Positions 16,679 to 24,505 of a stretch of DNA of 41,872 nt are shown here, piece after piece. Position numbers and translations under genes: made by a program. The first letter of the stretch is position 1. Every line of letters begins with the position of its first letter. The stretch covers positions 1 through 41,872 of the forward strand of contig NZ_MRCD01000022.1 in the NCBI RefSeq assembly GCF_001904745.1. Reading direction: 5' to 3'. Under the pieces are notes generated by a model, which saw nothing but the letters and a program-made list of their open reading frames with translations, did not search any database and was not told the DNA's origin. The DNA comes from Calothrix sp. HK-06 (GTDB lineage Bacteria > Cyanobacteriota > Cyanobacteriia > Cyanobacteriales > Nostocaceae).

Positions 16679-17405
16679 CCAAGTCCTTGAAGTATCACCC
16701 CTAGCAAATCCTTATGTCTTACCTATAAAGACAATAGAGGAAATTGCCGCAAGTCCAGCATTAATTGTTGCACCTCATCCAGATGATGAGACATTAGGTT
16801 GTGGAGGCGCCATTGCTTTATTACGTGCCCTAAATTGCGATGTGCGCGTATTAATAGTTAGCGATGGTACCTTATCGCATCCTAATTCTATAAAATATCC
16901 GGCGCCAGAACTAAAAGCCTTACGGGAAAATGAAACACTAACAGCTTTACATTTGCTAGGAGTGGAAAAAAAATCTGTAACGTTCTTAGGTTTACAAGAT
17001 GGTTCAGTATCGAAACAGTATAAAAATATAACTGATACTTGTCGTGTGTATTTAGCGGGGTTAAAACCGCAAATTATATTTTTACCCTGGCGCCAAGACC
17101 CCCATCCAGACCATCGCGCGACTTGGAATTTAATTCATGACGCAACTAATGTACTTAAAAAACCACGTGTAATTGAATATCCTATCTGGGACTGGGACCC
17201 ATCTCAACGGGGATTTATGGGTGAAGTACAGTGCTGGCGCCTAGATACAAGTAAAATGCTGACATTAAAAGAAAAAGCAATAACAGCTTACCGTTCCCAA
17301 ACCACAAACTTAATTGACGACGACCCCGAAGCATTTATTCTCACACCCGAAATGCTCTGCAACTTCACCCACCCTTGGGAAATGTATATAGAAGTAACCA
17401 GTTAG
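16671..17405 (+). CDS. PIG-L (LmbE) family deacetylase 2
   Basis: 244 residues with the zinc motifs LIVAPHPDDETLGCGG (PHPDDE at 35-40) and PHPDH (145-148). It is a second member of the family beside the one at 11.9 kb, with which it shares general layout and the late WxLDTSKMLTLKEKAI/AYRSQ region. It probably removes an N-acetyl group from a sugar conjugate. Its start lies inside the last codons of the ACAD-like gene, and an imperfect 21-bp hairpin separates it from the HAD-methyltransferase gene 80 bp on. In other bacteria PIG-L domains occur beside, or fused to, NodS-like methyltransferases, which supports a shared pathway here. The substrate is unknown. Confidence 0.88.
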   Translation: MSNQVLEVSPLANPYVLPIKTIEEIAASPALIVAPHPDDETLGCGGAIALLRALNCDVRVLIVSDGTLSHPNSIKYPAPELKALRENETLTALHLLGVEKKSVTFLGLQDGSVSKQYKNITDTCRVYLAGLKPQIIFLPWRQDPHPDHRATWNLIHDATNVLKKPRVIEYPIWDWDPSQRGFMGEVQCWRLDTSKMLTLKEKAITAYRSQTTNLIDDDPEAFILTPEMLCNFTHPWEMYIEVTS

Positions 17406-17463
17406 CAACGGATGTAACGGATGTAACAGATGATCTATCCTGTACATCCGTTCTATCCGTTGC
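17405..17463. repeat. Direct and inverted ACGGATGTA repeats forming a hairpin
   Basis: ACGGATGTA occurs twice in tandem (17408-17416, 17417-17425). The 21-base segment 17405-17425 pairs with 17443-17463 with about two mismatches across a 17-base loop. It lies within a probable operon, between PIG-L 2 and the HAD-NodS gene, where it might attenuate transcription or stabilise the upstream mRNA. Confidence 0.6.
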
Positions 17464-17485
17464 CAGTCTTATTCCCTAATTAAAT

Positions 17486-18727
17486 ATGAAACTGATAATA
17501 TTTGATATTGACGGAACGTTAACCAAAACCAACCATGTAGACACAGAGTGCTTCGTCCAAGCTTTTAAAGATGTATTTGAAATCACCCAAATAAATACAA
17601 GCTGGAGTACGTATGGACACACTACAGACTCTGGTATCACCTTACAAATATTCCATGAAAAATTTGACCGGGCGCCATCTCTTGACGACTTATCAAAACT
17701 TCAGCATCGGTTTGTTGAATTATTAAACCAACGTTATTCAACAAATCCAGACATGTTTGCAGAGATACCTGGTGCATATGTAATATTACAGAAAATATTC
17801 TCATTGCCAGATTGGAAAATAGCACTTGCAACAGGAGGATGGCGCCGTTCTGCTTTAATGAAGTTACAGGCAGCAGGTTTAGACGTTACACAATTTCCAA
17901 TCGCGACTGCTGATGATAGTTACTCGCGCGAAGTAATTGTCACAACAGCAATAGAAAGAGCAAAAAAAGCATATAATCAACAAAAATTTGAGAAAATCGT
18001 TTGTGTAGGTGATGGTATTTGGGATGTACTAACAGCTATACAACTACAATTACCTTTTGTAGGCGCCACAAATTTTTTAGATATTGAAGCATTCTTTGAT
18101 GCCTTAAATACAGCTACTGTTCCCAAACCCCATAAACCCGAAGAAGTACAAAAAAATTCCCTGCCACCAAGTTATTTTGAAACTCTATATACTACTAACC
18201 CTGACCCTTGGAAGTTTGAAACAAGTGAATATGAAGCTAAAAAATATACTAACACTATTAATGCCCTAGCTAAACCGCGTTATCAATCCGCATTAGAAAT
18301 AGGCGGTTCTATTGGAATATTAACCGAAAAACTGGCGCTTTACTGTGATTCATTACTATCAGTAGAAGTATCAAAAATAGCACAAGAACAAGCACGCGCA
18401 CGCTGTAAAAAACTACCCCAAGTCCGTTTTGAACTCATGCGGGTACCAGAACAATTTCCTCAAGAAACCTTTGATTTAATTTTAATCTCAGAAGTTGGTT
18501 ACTACTGGTGTCGTGAAGATTTACAGAAAGCACAAACCGCAATTTTAAACAATCTCATTAAAGGAGGAAATTTACTGCTGGTACACTGGACAGAATACGC
18601 ACGCGATTACCCTTTAAATGGTGATGAAGTGCATGACTCGTTCTTAGAATTGGCGCCAACCCAGTTACAACACCTCAAAGGTCAACGCGAAGAACAATAT
18701 CGACTAGATTTATTTGAACGAGTGTAA
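17486..18727 (+). CDS. HAD hydrolase - NodS-type methyltransferase fusion
   Basis: 413 residues in two domains. Residues 1-205 are a HAD-superfamily phosphatase: motif I FDIDGTLT (D7, D9), motif II ATGGW (T116), motif III K near 160-170, motif IV GDGIWD (D176, D180), with a helical cap between. Residues about 225-413 match NodS-like SAM methyltransferases: SYFETLYTTNPDPWKFETSE, SAM site EIGGSIG (271-277), LISEVGYYWCREDL. NodS N-methylates the deacetylated glucosamine of Nod factors. Combined with two PIG-L deacetylases, a dephosphorylating and N-methylating role on an amino sugar is a reasonable inference. It is 80 bp after PIG-L 2, same strand, presumably one operon. The fusion itself is clear: no stop or gap separates the domains. 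Confidence 0.87.
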   Translation: MKLIIFDIDGTLTKTNHVDTECFVQAFKDVFEITQINTSWSTYGHTTDSGITLQIFHEKFDRAPSLDDLSKLQHRFVELLNQRYSTNPDMFAEIPGAYVILQKIFSLPDWKIALATGGWRRSALMKLQAAGLDVTQFPIATADDSYSREVIVTTAIERAKKAYNQQKFEKIVCVGDGIWDVLTAIQLQLPFVGATNFLDIEAFFDALNTATVPKPHKPEEVQKNSLPPSYFETLYTTNPDPWKFETSEYEAKKYTNTINALAKPRYQSALEIGGSIGILTEKLALYCDSLLSVEVSKIAQEQARARCKKLPQVRFELMRVPEQFPQETFDLILISEVGYYWCREDLQKAQTAILNNLIKGGNLLLVHWTEYARDYPLNGDEVHDSFLELAPTQLQHLKGQREEQYRLDLFERV

Positions 18728-18842
18728 TGTCAAAATATGTTCACAAAATGTCATTCTGAGCGCAGCGTAAACGGAGTTTTCCCGCAGGGTAGAATCTATA
18801 ATTTCGATATAATTATAGATTTTTAAACTTTATTGCGACCCG

Positions 18843-18863
18843 CATAGGAATGCAATTCCTATG
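18843..18863. repeat. Short hairpin CATAGGAAT/ATTCCTATG
   Basis: Nine-bp perfect arms with a three-base loop between the convergent HAD-NodS and kinase genes; a possible terminator. The surrounding 247 bp also carries ATTCTGAGCGCAGCG (about 18750), a typical dispersed cyanobacterial spacer sequence. Confidence 0.5.
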
Positions 18864-18974
18864 CTAACAGCGAAAGTCCTCTATAAGAGAACTAAATAAA
18901 AATAACTAGCTAGAACTCCCAATTGGTACTTGGGGGTTAAGTTCTTCCACTGACTCTGGAATATGGACTTAATT

Positions 18975-20741
18975 TTATTTAATTTTTAGAAATTTCCACT
19001 TCTGTGTTTGATTATCCCAGGACAGTGTGTAGCTTAAAGAAATAGGCATAGTGTTACCTGCCTTCATATTATAGGTAAGACGAGTATTCACTACAGCATT
19101 ATTAGAATTGGTTTCTATTACGTTTACCTGCTGCACATCAATTGATTTAACTGTTTTCCACCAACCCGCGAAGGATGCATATCCGTTTGGATGTACTTTT
19201 GTATCTTCCTGCAATGCTTTAGGTAATCTATCCCATGCAAATTCATAGTTACCGCTGTTAATATCATTATAGTAATTCACTACTTCGGTTTTTGGGGATG
19301 GTAAGGAAGTATTGGGACTTGTTTGAGTGTTACTCAACTTGGTTTCCTGCTGTACAGAATTTGGTAGGGGTAATGATGTTATTGCTGTTTGATTAGTCGT
19401 AGTACTTTGAGAAGCTTGAGTTTGCTTAGGAGAATTTGGTAGGGGTGATGATGTTATTGCTGTTTGATTAGTCGTAGTGCTTTGAGAAGCTTGAGTTTCA
19501 TCACTAGTTTTTGGTAGGGGTGATGATGTTATTGCTGTTTGATTAGTCGTAGTGCTTTGAGAAGCTTGAGTTTCATCACTAGTTTTTGGTAGGGGTGATG
19601 GTATTATTGCTGTTTTATTAGTCGTAGTATTTTGAGAAGCTTGAGTTTCATCACTAGTTTTTGGAGTGTTTAATGCTGGTAATAGGGTATCTTGAGAGGG
19701 TTGAGGGTTTTTTGTTGAATCTAATTGGCTTGGTGGTTGTTGTACTACTGTCTGTGGGGTTTTTGTTAGCATCATGCTGGCAATAACATAAGTACTAATT
19801 AAGGCGCCTGCACTCAAGATACCTACAATAATAGGATTTATTCCCTTTGATTTATTGATAGAAGCATAAATAGGATTCGGTTGAACTACTGCTGTATTTA
19901 CTAATGTTTGCTCCGGTAAGTGTACGTAACCATTTTGTAATGCTTCCAGCATTTCTTTTGCAGTCGCAAAGCGCTCCCGTGGATGATAAGATATTGCTTT
20001 ATCAACTACAAATTTAAGTGTAGGACTAACATTAAAAGCATGATGATGCCAAATAATTTCGCCTGTGCGAGAATCTGTTTCTAATTCTTCTGGGTATTTA
20101 CCAGTTAGTAAATAAATTGCAGTAATACCTAAACTATATAAGTCACTAGAAAAAACTGGTCTACCCATTGCCTGTTCACTTGGCATATATCCAGGTGTAC
20201 CAATCACTATTGTACTTGTTGGTTTACCTTGAGAATTAACAGATGTTCCCATAACTTCCCTTACCGCACCAAAATCAATCAGCACTGGTAAACCATCTTT
20301 ATATCGCAAAATAATATTATCAGGTTTAATATCTCGGTGAATAATGCGATTTGAATGGATATAGTCAAGTAATTGCAATAAGCGTAATAATATTTCTCTA
20401 ACAATACTTTCACTTATAATTCCTTGTTTTGATACTTTATTTGCTAGGGTTTCGCCATCAATATATTCTTGAACTAAATAAAATAAGCCATTCAATTGGA
20501 AGTAAGCATATAAATTCGGAATTTGATTGTGCTTGCCACCTAGCTCTTCTAATATTGCTGCTTCACGTTGAAAGCGCTCTTGAACTAGCTGATAAATTTG
20601 AGGATTATTTTGAATTGGTTTTAATTGTTTAATTACGCAAGAGCGATTTGAAGGCATTTGAATATCTTCTGCGAGGAAAGTTTCACCAAATCCTCCAGTT
20701 GCTAATGTTCTTTTTATTTGATAGCGATTGTTAAGTAACAT
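18975..20741 (-). CDS. Membrane Ser/Thr protein kinase with C-terminal NTF2-like domain
   Basis: 588 residues. The N-terminal kinase domain (about 7-270) has a glycine loop LATGGFGET (13-21), K38, HRDIKPDN (135-142), DFG (156-158) and GTPGYMPSEQ, so it should be active. A membrane helix follows (about 303-325, VGILSAGALISTYVIASMML). The outer part begins with a low-complexity linker containing four 25-residue repeats (KTSDETQASQSTTTNQTAI...). It ends in a domain of about 105 residues (VVNYYNDINSGNYEFAWDRL to the C-terminus) that resembles NTF2/ARC6-like ligand-binding domains. It probably senses an extracytoplasmic signal and phosphorylates cytoplasmic targets. It is monocistronic. The linker repeat is exact enough to vary by slippage. 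Confidence 0.88.
   Translation of the reverse strand: MLLNNRYQIKRTLATGGFGETFLAEDIQMPSNRSCVIKQLKPIQNNPQIYQLVQERFQREAAILEELGGKHNQIPNLYAYFQLNGLFYLVQEYIDGETLANKVSKQGIISESIVREILLRLLQLLDYIHSNRIIHRDIKPDNIILRYKDGLPVLIDFGAVREVMGTSVNSQGKPTSTIVIGTPGYMPSEQAMGRPVFSSDLYSLGITAIYLLTGKYPEELETDSRTGEIIWHHHAFNVSPTLKFVVDKAISYHPRERFATAKEMLEALQNGYVHLPEQTLVNTAVVQPNPIYASINKSKGINPIIVGILSAGALISTYVIASMMLTKTPQTVVQQPPSQLDSTKNPQPSQDTLLPALNTPKTSDETQASQNTTTNKTAIIPSPLPKTSDETQASQSTTTNQTAITSSPLPKTSDETQASQSTTTNQTAITSSPLPNSPKQTQASQSTTTNQTAITSLPLPNSVQQETKLSNTQTSPNTSLPSPKTEVVNYYNDINSGNYEFAWDRLPKALQEDTKVHPNGYASFAGWWKTVKSIDVQQVNVIETNSNNAVVNTRLTYNMKAGNTMPISLSYTLSWDNQTQKWKFLKIK
19363..19662 (-). repeat. Four tandem 75-bp repeats in the kinase linker
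   Basis: The GGTAGGGG/GGTGATG-type block recurs at 19363, 19438, 19513 and 19588, each 75 bp apart, with a degenerate fifth start at 19663. The middle units are nearly identical. The length is a multiple of three, so copy-number changes keep the frame. Confidence 0.9.
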
Positions 20742-21248
20742 ATTTTATAAAGTTTTTAGTTTTAATGCTCATACAGTTCTATTTAATTACTATAGCTTGA
20801 CGAAAGCAATTAACCATAACAGTCGTGACAATATATTTAGTATAATTTTAATTAAATAATTGTTACTAAAACTTTTAATCGCGCTGTCACTTATATAACT
20901 GCCGTATACCAGTCATTATTAATAAGCAAATCATTAACTACTGCCTTATTCTCAAATATTAGCATAAATTCAACCTCAGTGTTTGTCAAGCTAAAGTAGT
21001 GATTTAATTTACAATTATTTGTACGCAGAAATTTATTCTACATTTAAGCAGTAATTATATCAAGTCAGGATGATTAGTTATAATACAATTCGTTCGCGTA
21101 GGTTGGGTGAAAGCTTATAGTAGTGAAACCGAAATTAAATAAATTATAAGTATTTAACCAAACATGATATTACTTATTAGAGGAATTAACAACGGTAAGC
21201 GAGGACGTTCGACACCGCGATTTTTAGCATCTTGATATTTTTGCAATG
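20742..21248. other. Long A+T-rich spacer upstream of the kinase gene
   Basis: No gene is supported. It holds the kinase promoter region and one half-copy of the GTAGGTTGGGT repeat near 21099-21112. Stops are frequent in all frames. Beyond it lies a gene remnant. Confidence 0.5.
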
Positions 21249-21430
21249 TTACCCAAGCATAAGTCTATCTGCAGTTCCCTTAATTAAATCAAATTCTAAA
21301 CCAGATTTTTCAGCGATATCCAACAAAGAATTCTCACCATCTGACATATTCAATACTCACAACATTACTAGCTCGCGCTTTTTCGTGCCCGTTTGCCCAC
21401 CAATGGCGCCAATTACAGGTATTGTATTAA
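21249..21430 (-). pseudogene. Remnant of a DUF4910-like (HTH_47) protein C-terminus
   Basis: On the minus strand the frame reads IGAIGGQTGTKKRELVML, then TGA, then VLNMSDGENSLLDIAEKSG and onward to ADRLMLG and a stop at 21249-21251. This matches the winged-helix C-terminal part of aminopeptidase-like DUF4910 proteins, in which the stop replaces an aromatic residue (probably Trp, TGG to TGA). Nothing recognisable lies upstream, so only a C-terminal piece is left. Family assignment is from memory of its consensus and is moderate. Confidence 0.5.
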
Positions 21431-21521
21431 AATGAGCTAAATTTCTCTGTTAAAAGTTTTGTTTCCTACGGGAAAAAAAGTATAGTAGTGCAATTTAGAA
21501 ACTTTTTTTTTGGTAAAATTA

Positions 21522-21543
21522 TAGGTTGGAAAAACCCAACCTA
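21522..21543. repeat. TAGGTTGG inverted repeat
   Basis: TAGGTTGG (21522-21529) and CCAACCTA (21536-21543) form a short hairpin of the same family as 670-707. It lies 12 bp after the early stop of the DUF454 gene and may have replaced that gene's 3' end. Confidence 0.55.
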
Positions 21544-21555
21544 CTTATTTAAATT

Positions 21556-21747
21556 TTACCATTCGACTTGGCTGAAGCAGAATGCAGACAAAATTAAAAA
21601 AGGAGTTCCAGGAAGTAGGGGAAGGATGACACCCACTACCCCAACAACTAAACTAATTGACCCTACTGTTATTAGTACTGCGTTTTTAACTGTTCTCAAT
21701 GGGCGCCTGACGAGAAAAATTGAGCCGAATAAATGTATCAATGGCAA
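21556..21747 (-). CDS. DUF454 (YbaN-like) protein, apparently truncated
   Basis: The core VGSISLVVGVVGVILPLLPGTPFLILSAFCF matches DUF454 inner-membrane proteins with two hydrophobic helices. Family members normally continue after CFA with about 50 more residues, but here the protein ends SQVEW, followed closely by a TAGGTTGG palindrome. The ATG at 21747 overlaps the HMA2 gene by 62 bp; a TTG near 21701 (LRTVKNAVLITVG) would agree better with the family. It is likely to be a 3'-truncated gene co-transcribed with HMA2. Function of the family is not established. Confidence 0.55.
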   Translation of the reverse strand: MPLIHLFGSIFLVRRPLRTVKNAVLITVGSISLVVGVVGVILPLLPGTPFLILSAFCFSQVEW

Positions 21748-22219
21748 AGTAAAACAAAACGTACCAAGGAATCAACTCAAATTGCAGTCCATAATTCATT
21801 AATTGGAAAGTACCCAACCAAGCTAACCCAAAGGGTAATATGAATCGTAAATCAATAATACCGTTGGTTGTTCGTTTTAGTCGTGTATTCAAATCATAAA
21901 CAGCTTCGAGCAAATCTATACTTTCTCGTGATTCACCACCAATTGATACAAGCTCACTGGTGCCTGTAACATTGGCAAAAACTACGCCTAAATCTCGCAT
22001 AACATCCTTGATATCTTCAAGTTTGCCTTGGTGATGTTCGTGATTAACAAGAATACTACCTGTTTTGACGTTGTACTCAACGTTATGAACACCATCCGAC
22101 TGTTGTAAACTACTAACAACACGTTTCATATCATGCTCGTTACGATGATTTACAGGAACTCTGAATCGCGTCCGTCCAGGTGTGCTGCTTACTACCTTTG
22201 TATGTTTCTTTGTGGACAT
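21686..22219 (-). CDS. HMA2-domain protein
   Basis: 177 residues. Residues about 8-85 look like the heavy-metal-associated-like HMA2 fold (STPGRTRFRVPVNHR, VHNVEYNVKTGSILVNH) but without a CxxC metal site. Two hydrophobic helices follow (about 125-143, RFILPFGLAWLGTFQLM, and 150-165, PWYVLFYFAIDTFI). Such proteins are commonly encoded beside cation-transporting P-type ATPases; no ATPase is present here, only the clipped DUF454 gene it overlaps. A membrane accessory protein is likely. A perfect 12-bp palindrome GAGCGCGCGCTC (22310-22321) lies in its upstream region. Confidence 0.72.
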   Translation of the reverse strand: MSTKKHTKVVSSTPGRTRFRVPVNHRNEHDMKRVVSSLQQSDGVHNVEYNVKTGSILVNHEHHQGKLEDIKDVMRDLGVVFANVTGTSELVSIGGESRESIDLLEAVYDLNTRLKRTTNGIIDLRFILPFGLAWLGTFQLMNYGLQFELIPWYVLFYFAIDTFIRLNFSRQAPIENS

Positions 22220-22458
22220 AATTTCTCTTAATTATGAGTTGACTGGACGAGACGGTAAGATGAACATAAGAGCTTGACGTAGTTTTTTTGTCATCAATTT
22301 CGTACCATTGAGCGCGCGCTCCCAAAAGTCAGTTTTGAACTGTCCCTTATATTTAATTTATATTTAATCATATTTTTATTGGCTGATGTTAAACAGCCTC
22401 ATTCTTAAATATGTATTTGTAAATACTTCCTACTACTTCCCCCCTTAAGGCATAATTC

Positions 22459-23901
22459 TTACATTTTTGCAAGTCGTGGATAAAGCGATTGATATCGTAC
22501 CCAAGCCTCTTCTAGGAGCTGATCAACTGGTTGGGGAGTTGCAGCAAGCGTTGGTGTGGCTGCCAGTTTGCTCGTGTCATTAGCATCTATGTATACGCCA
22601 ACTCCTATACCCGCTAGTAGAGCAGCACCACGCGCGGAAGCGGCGGCAACTGTAGTTGTGTAGAGGGGTATTTTTAATACATCAGTCAGTAATTGTTGCC
22701 AAAGCATTTCTACCGTTCCACCACCTGCTAATCGCAGTTGTGTCGCTTTTACACCTGTTGCCTCAAGTGCCTCAAAACCTTGTCGTAAAGCAAAAGCAAC
22801 TCCCTCTAAAGCCGCGCGCATCAAGTGCGCTTGGGTGTGATGAAGCCCAAGCCCCACCCAGGCGCCGCGTATATTGGGGTCAAGGTGTGGAGTTCGCTCA
22901 CCTGTGAGGTAAGGCAAAAATGTCAAGCCTTCACATCCAGGGGGAACAGAAAACGCTTTACTATAGACTTGTTGCCAACTCAAGCCAAGGATACCTCGCA
23001 CCCACTCAAGGGCTAACCCAGCATTTTGCATTGCTGCCAGGGTGTACCACCCGTTAGGTACGGCAGATCGATATAGATGTGTACGACCATGAGGATCCAT
23101 AATTGGCTGGGAGCGGGGTGTAATAATTTGGGCGCCTGTGCCGATGGTTAGTTGAACCAAACCGGGTTGTAGTAGTCCGTTACCAAGTGCTGCTGCCGCC
23201 GTATCCGCAGCACCAGCGATAACGGGTAAGCCAACTTTTAAGGCAAGATGCTCTGAAGCAATAGCCGTCAGGTGACCTGCGATTGCACTAGAGGGGATAA
23301 TTTTTGGCAGCCAATCACAACGTAGATTCAGCGCTCTTATTGCATCCTTTGCCCAATTGTCCGACACAACATCGTAAAGCAAAGTGCCACTAGCATCACA
23401 TGGTTCGGTTGCAACTTCTCCAGTTAGCCGTAACCGTAGCCAATCTTTTGGCTGAAGTACCCAACGCGCTTCGGTATAGACAGTAGGTTCGTGTTCTCGT
23501 AGCCACAGCAAGGTTGAGCCAGCCATTCCTGCTGTAATCGGATTGCCCAATCGTTTTAGAATAGTGGCATCGAGGTCATGATAAGCACTAAGTATGGTAC
23601 TACTACGAGTATCTGCCCAAAGGATAGCAGGACGCAAAGGCTGACCTGACTCCGAACCGAGGACAACACCATGCATCTGCCCTGAAAGTCCTATCGCTTG
23701 TACTTGAGCGGTGTGATTTCCCACTGCCTTCCTGACAGCTTTACCAACCGCTAACCACCAATCGGATGGCGCTGACTCAGCCCATCCTGGGTAAGGTGCA
23801 TGAACACAATAGGAGCTTGAGGCTTCACCTATAGTGGTTCCGTCGGTTCCTAGGAGCAATACCTTAGCAGAGCCTGTTCCTAAATCTATGCCAAGCAGCA
23901 T
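22459..23901 (-). CDS. xylB: Xylulokinase-like FGGY carbohydrate kinase
   Basis: About 480 residues of the FGGY kinase family, full length. Features: LLGIDLGTGSAKVLLLG at the N-terminus (phosphate-1 loop), GLSGQMHGVVL (xylulokinase-type sugar site), ILWADTR, IAGAADTAAAALGNG, TIGTGAQI, and RLAGGGTVEMLWQQLLTDVL in the C-terminal ATPase half. It phosphorylates a ketose, probably D-xylulose, to feed the pentose-phosphate pathway. The ATG at 23901 fits family starts better than a GTG at 23916. It lies about 20 bp after a mannitol-dehydrogenase remnant on the same strand, so it was once the second gene of a polyol-use operon. Its codons appear more G+C-rich than those of neighbours, which may point to transfer. 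Confidence 0.88.
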   Translation of the reverse strand: MLLGIDLGTGSAKVLLLGTDGTTIGEASSSYCVHAPYPGWAESAPSDWWLAVGKAVRKAVGNHTAQVQAIGLSGQMHGVVLGSESGQPLRPAILWADTRSSTILSAYHDLDATILKRLGNPITAGMAGSTLLWLREHEPTVYTEARWVLQPKDWLRLRLTGEVATEPCDASGTLLYDVVSDNWAKDAIRALNLRCDWLPKIIPSSAIAGHLTAIASEHLALKVGLPVIAGAADTAAAALGNGLLQPGLVQLTIGTGAQIITPRSQPIMDPHGRTHLYRSAVPNGWYTLAAMQNAGLALEWVRGILGLSWQQVYSKAFSVPPGCEGLTFLPYLTGERTPHLDPNIRGAWVGLGLHHTQAHLMRAALEGVAFALRQGFEALEATGVKATQLRLAGGGTVEMLWQQLLTDVLKIPLYTTTVAAASARGAALLAGIGVGVYIDANDTSKLAATPTLAATPQPVDQLLEEAWVRYQSLYPRLAKM

Positions 23902-23921
23902 TACAGCAATCCTCACATGAG

Positions 23922-24407
23922 CTATCTTAAAAGTTGCACCAGTGTTTCTTTTGCACCGAACTCGTGTAAACGGAGCAAATGGTCAGTAACAGTCTCAACG
24001 AAACGTGGCGCCTCTACTAAATCTCCAAAAATTTTAGAAATATTGAGCAACGATCTGGGGTCTAATCCACTACCGGACGCGCGTTGAGTAAGAATATCTG
24101 CTAATGGGTCATCAATGACTATAGGTTATCCTTGCTGATCATGACTACTAAGGTATCTACACCAAGCAGCAACCGTCAAACTAAGGTAATCTATGGCGCC
24201 TCCTTGTTTTAGTTTATCGCGGAGCGACCCCAAAACAAACTTAGGAATTTTGGCTGACCCACCCAGGCACAGACGCGGCAGTTGATCGCAAATTTTGGGA
24301 TTAGAAAACCGTTCAATTAAAGTCTTTTTATAATTGTTTAAATCAATTCCAGGAACAGGTTGGAGCGTCGGTGTCACCTCATCCAGCCAACTTGACTTTC
24401 GCATCAA
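23922..24407 (-). pseudogene. Mannitol dehydrogenase family remnant (C-terminal part)
   Basis: The first open piece (24407 to 24126) reads LDEVTPTLQPVPGIDLNNYK, LIERFSNPKICDQLPRL, SAKIPKF and AAWCRYL. This is the conserved C-terminal domain of polyol (mannitol/fructuronate) dehydrogenases. A TAA at 24126-24128 interrupts it where family members have a residue after QG; the same frame continues PIVIDDPLADILTQRA and onward to a TAG at 23922-23924. The N-terminal NAD-binding half is missing upstream. It is therefore both truncated and interrupted. Together with xylB it would have made a polyol-to-ketose-phosphate pathway. Confidence 0.82.
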
Positions 24408-24505
24408 GCTGTAAAAAATTGTAGAGACAAATATATATTTCTGGGAGCGAACTTTTTACTCATTCTTCAGATAGAAGTTGGGGCTATCGCTTAGTAATTA
24501 TTGTT

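Noticed and set aside
17405-17463. ACGGATGTA repeats as a CRISPR-like array
   Set aside because: Only two adjacent direct copies with no spacers; the inverted partner shows a hairpin instead.
19363-19662. 75-bp tandem repeat as a CRISPR array
   Set aside because: Units are contiguous, in frame and inside a kinase gene, with no unique spacers.
21232-21435. Plus-strand 67-codon frame
   Set aside because: The opposite strand carries the recognisable DUF4910-like remnant, so this is its shadow.
21488-21802. Plus-strand 104-codon frame
   Set aside because: Antisense to the DUF454 and HMA2 genes, which have family support.
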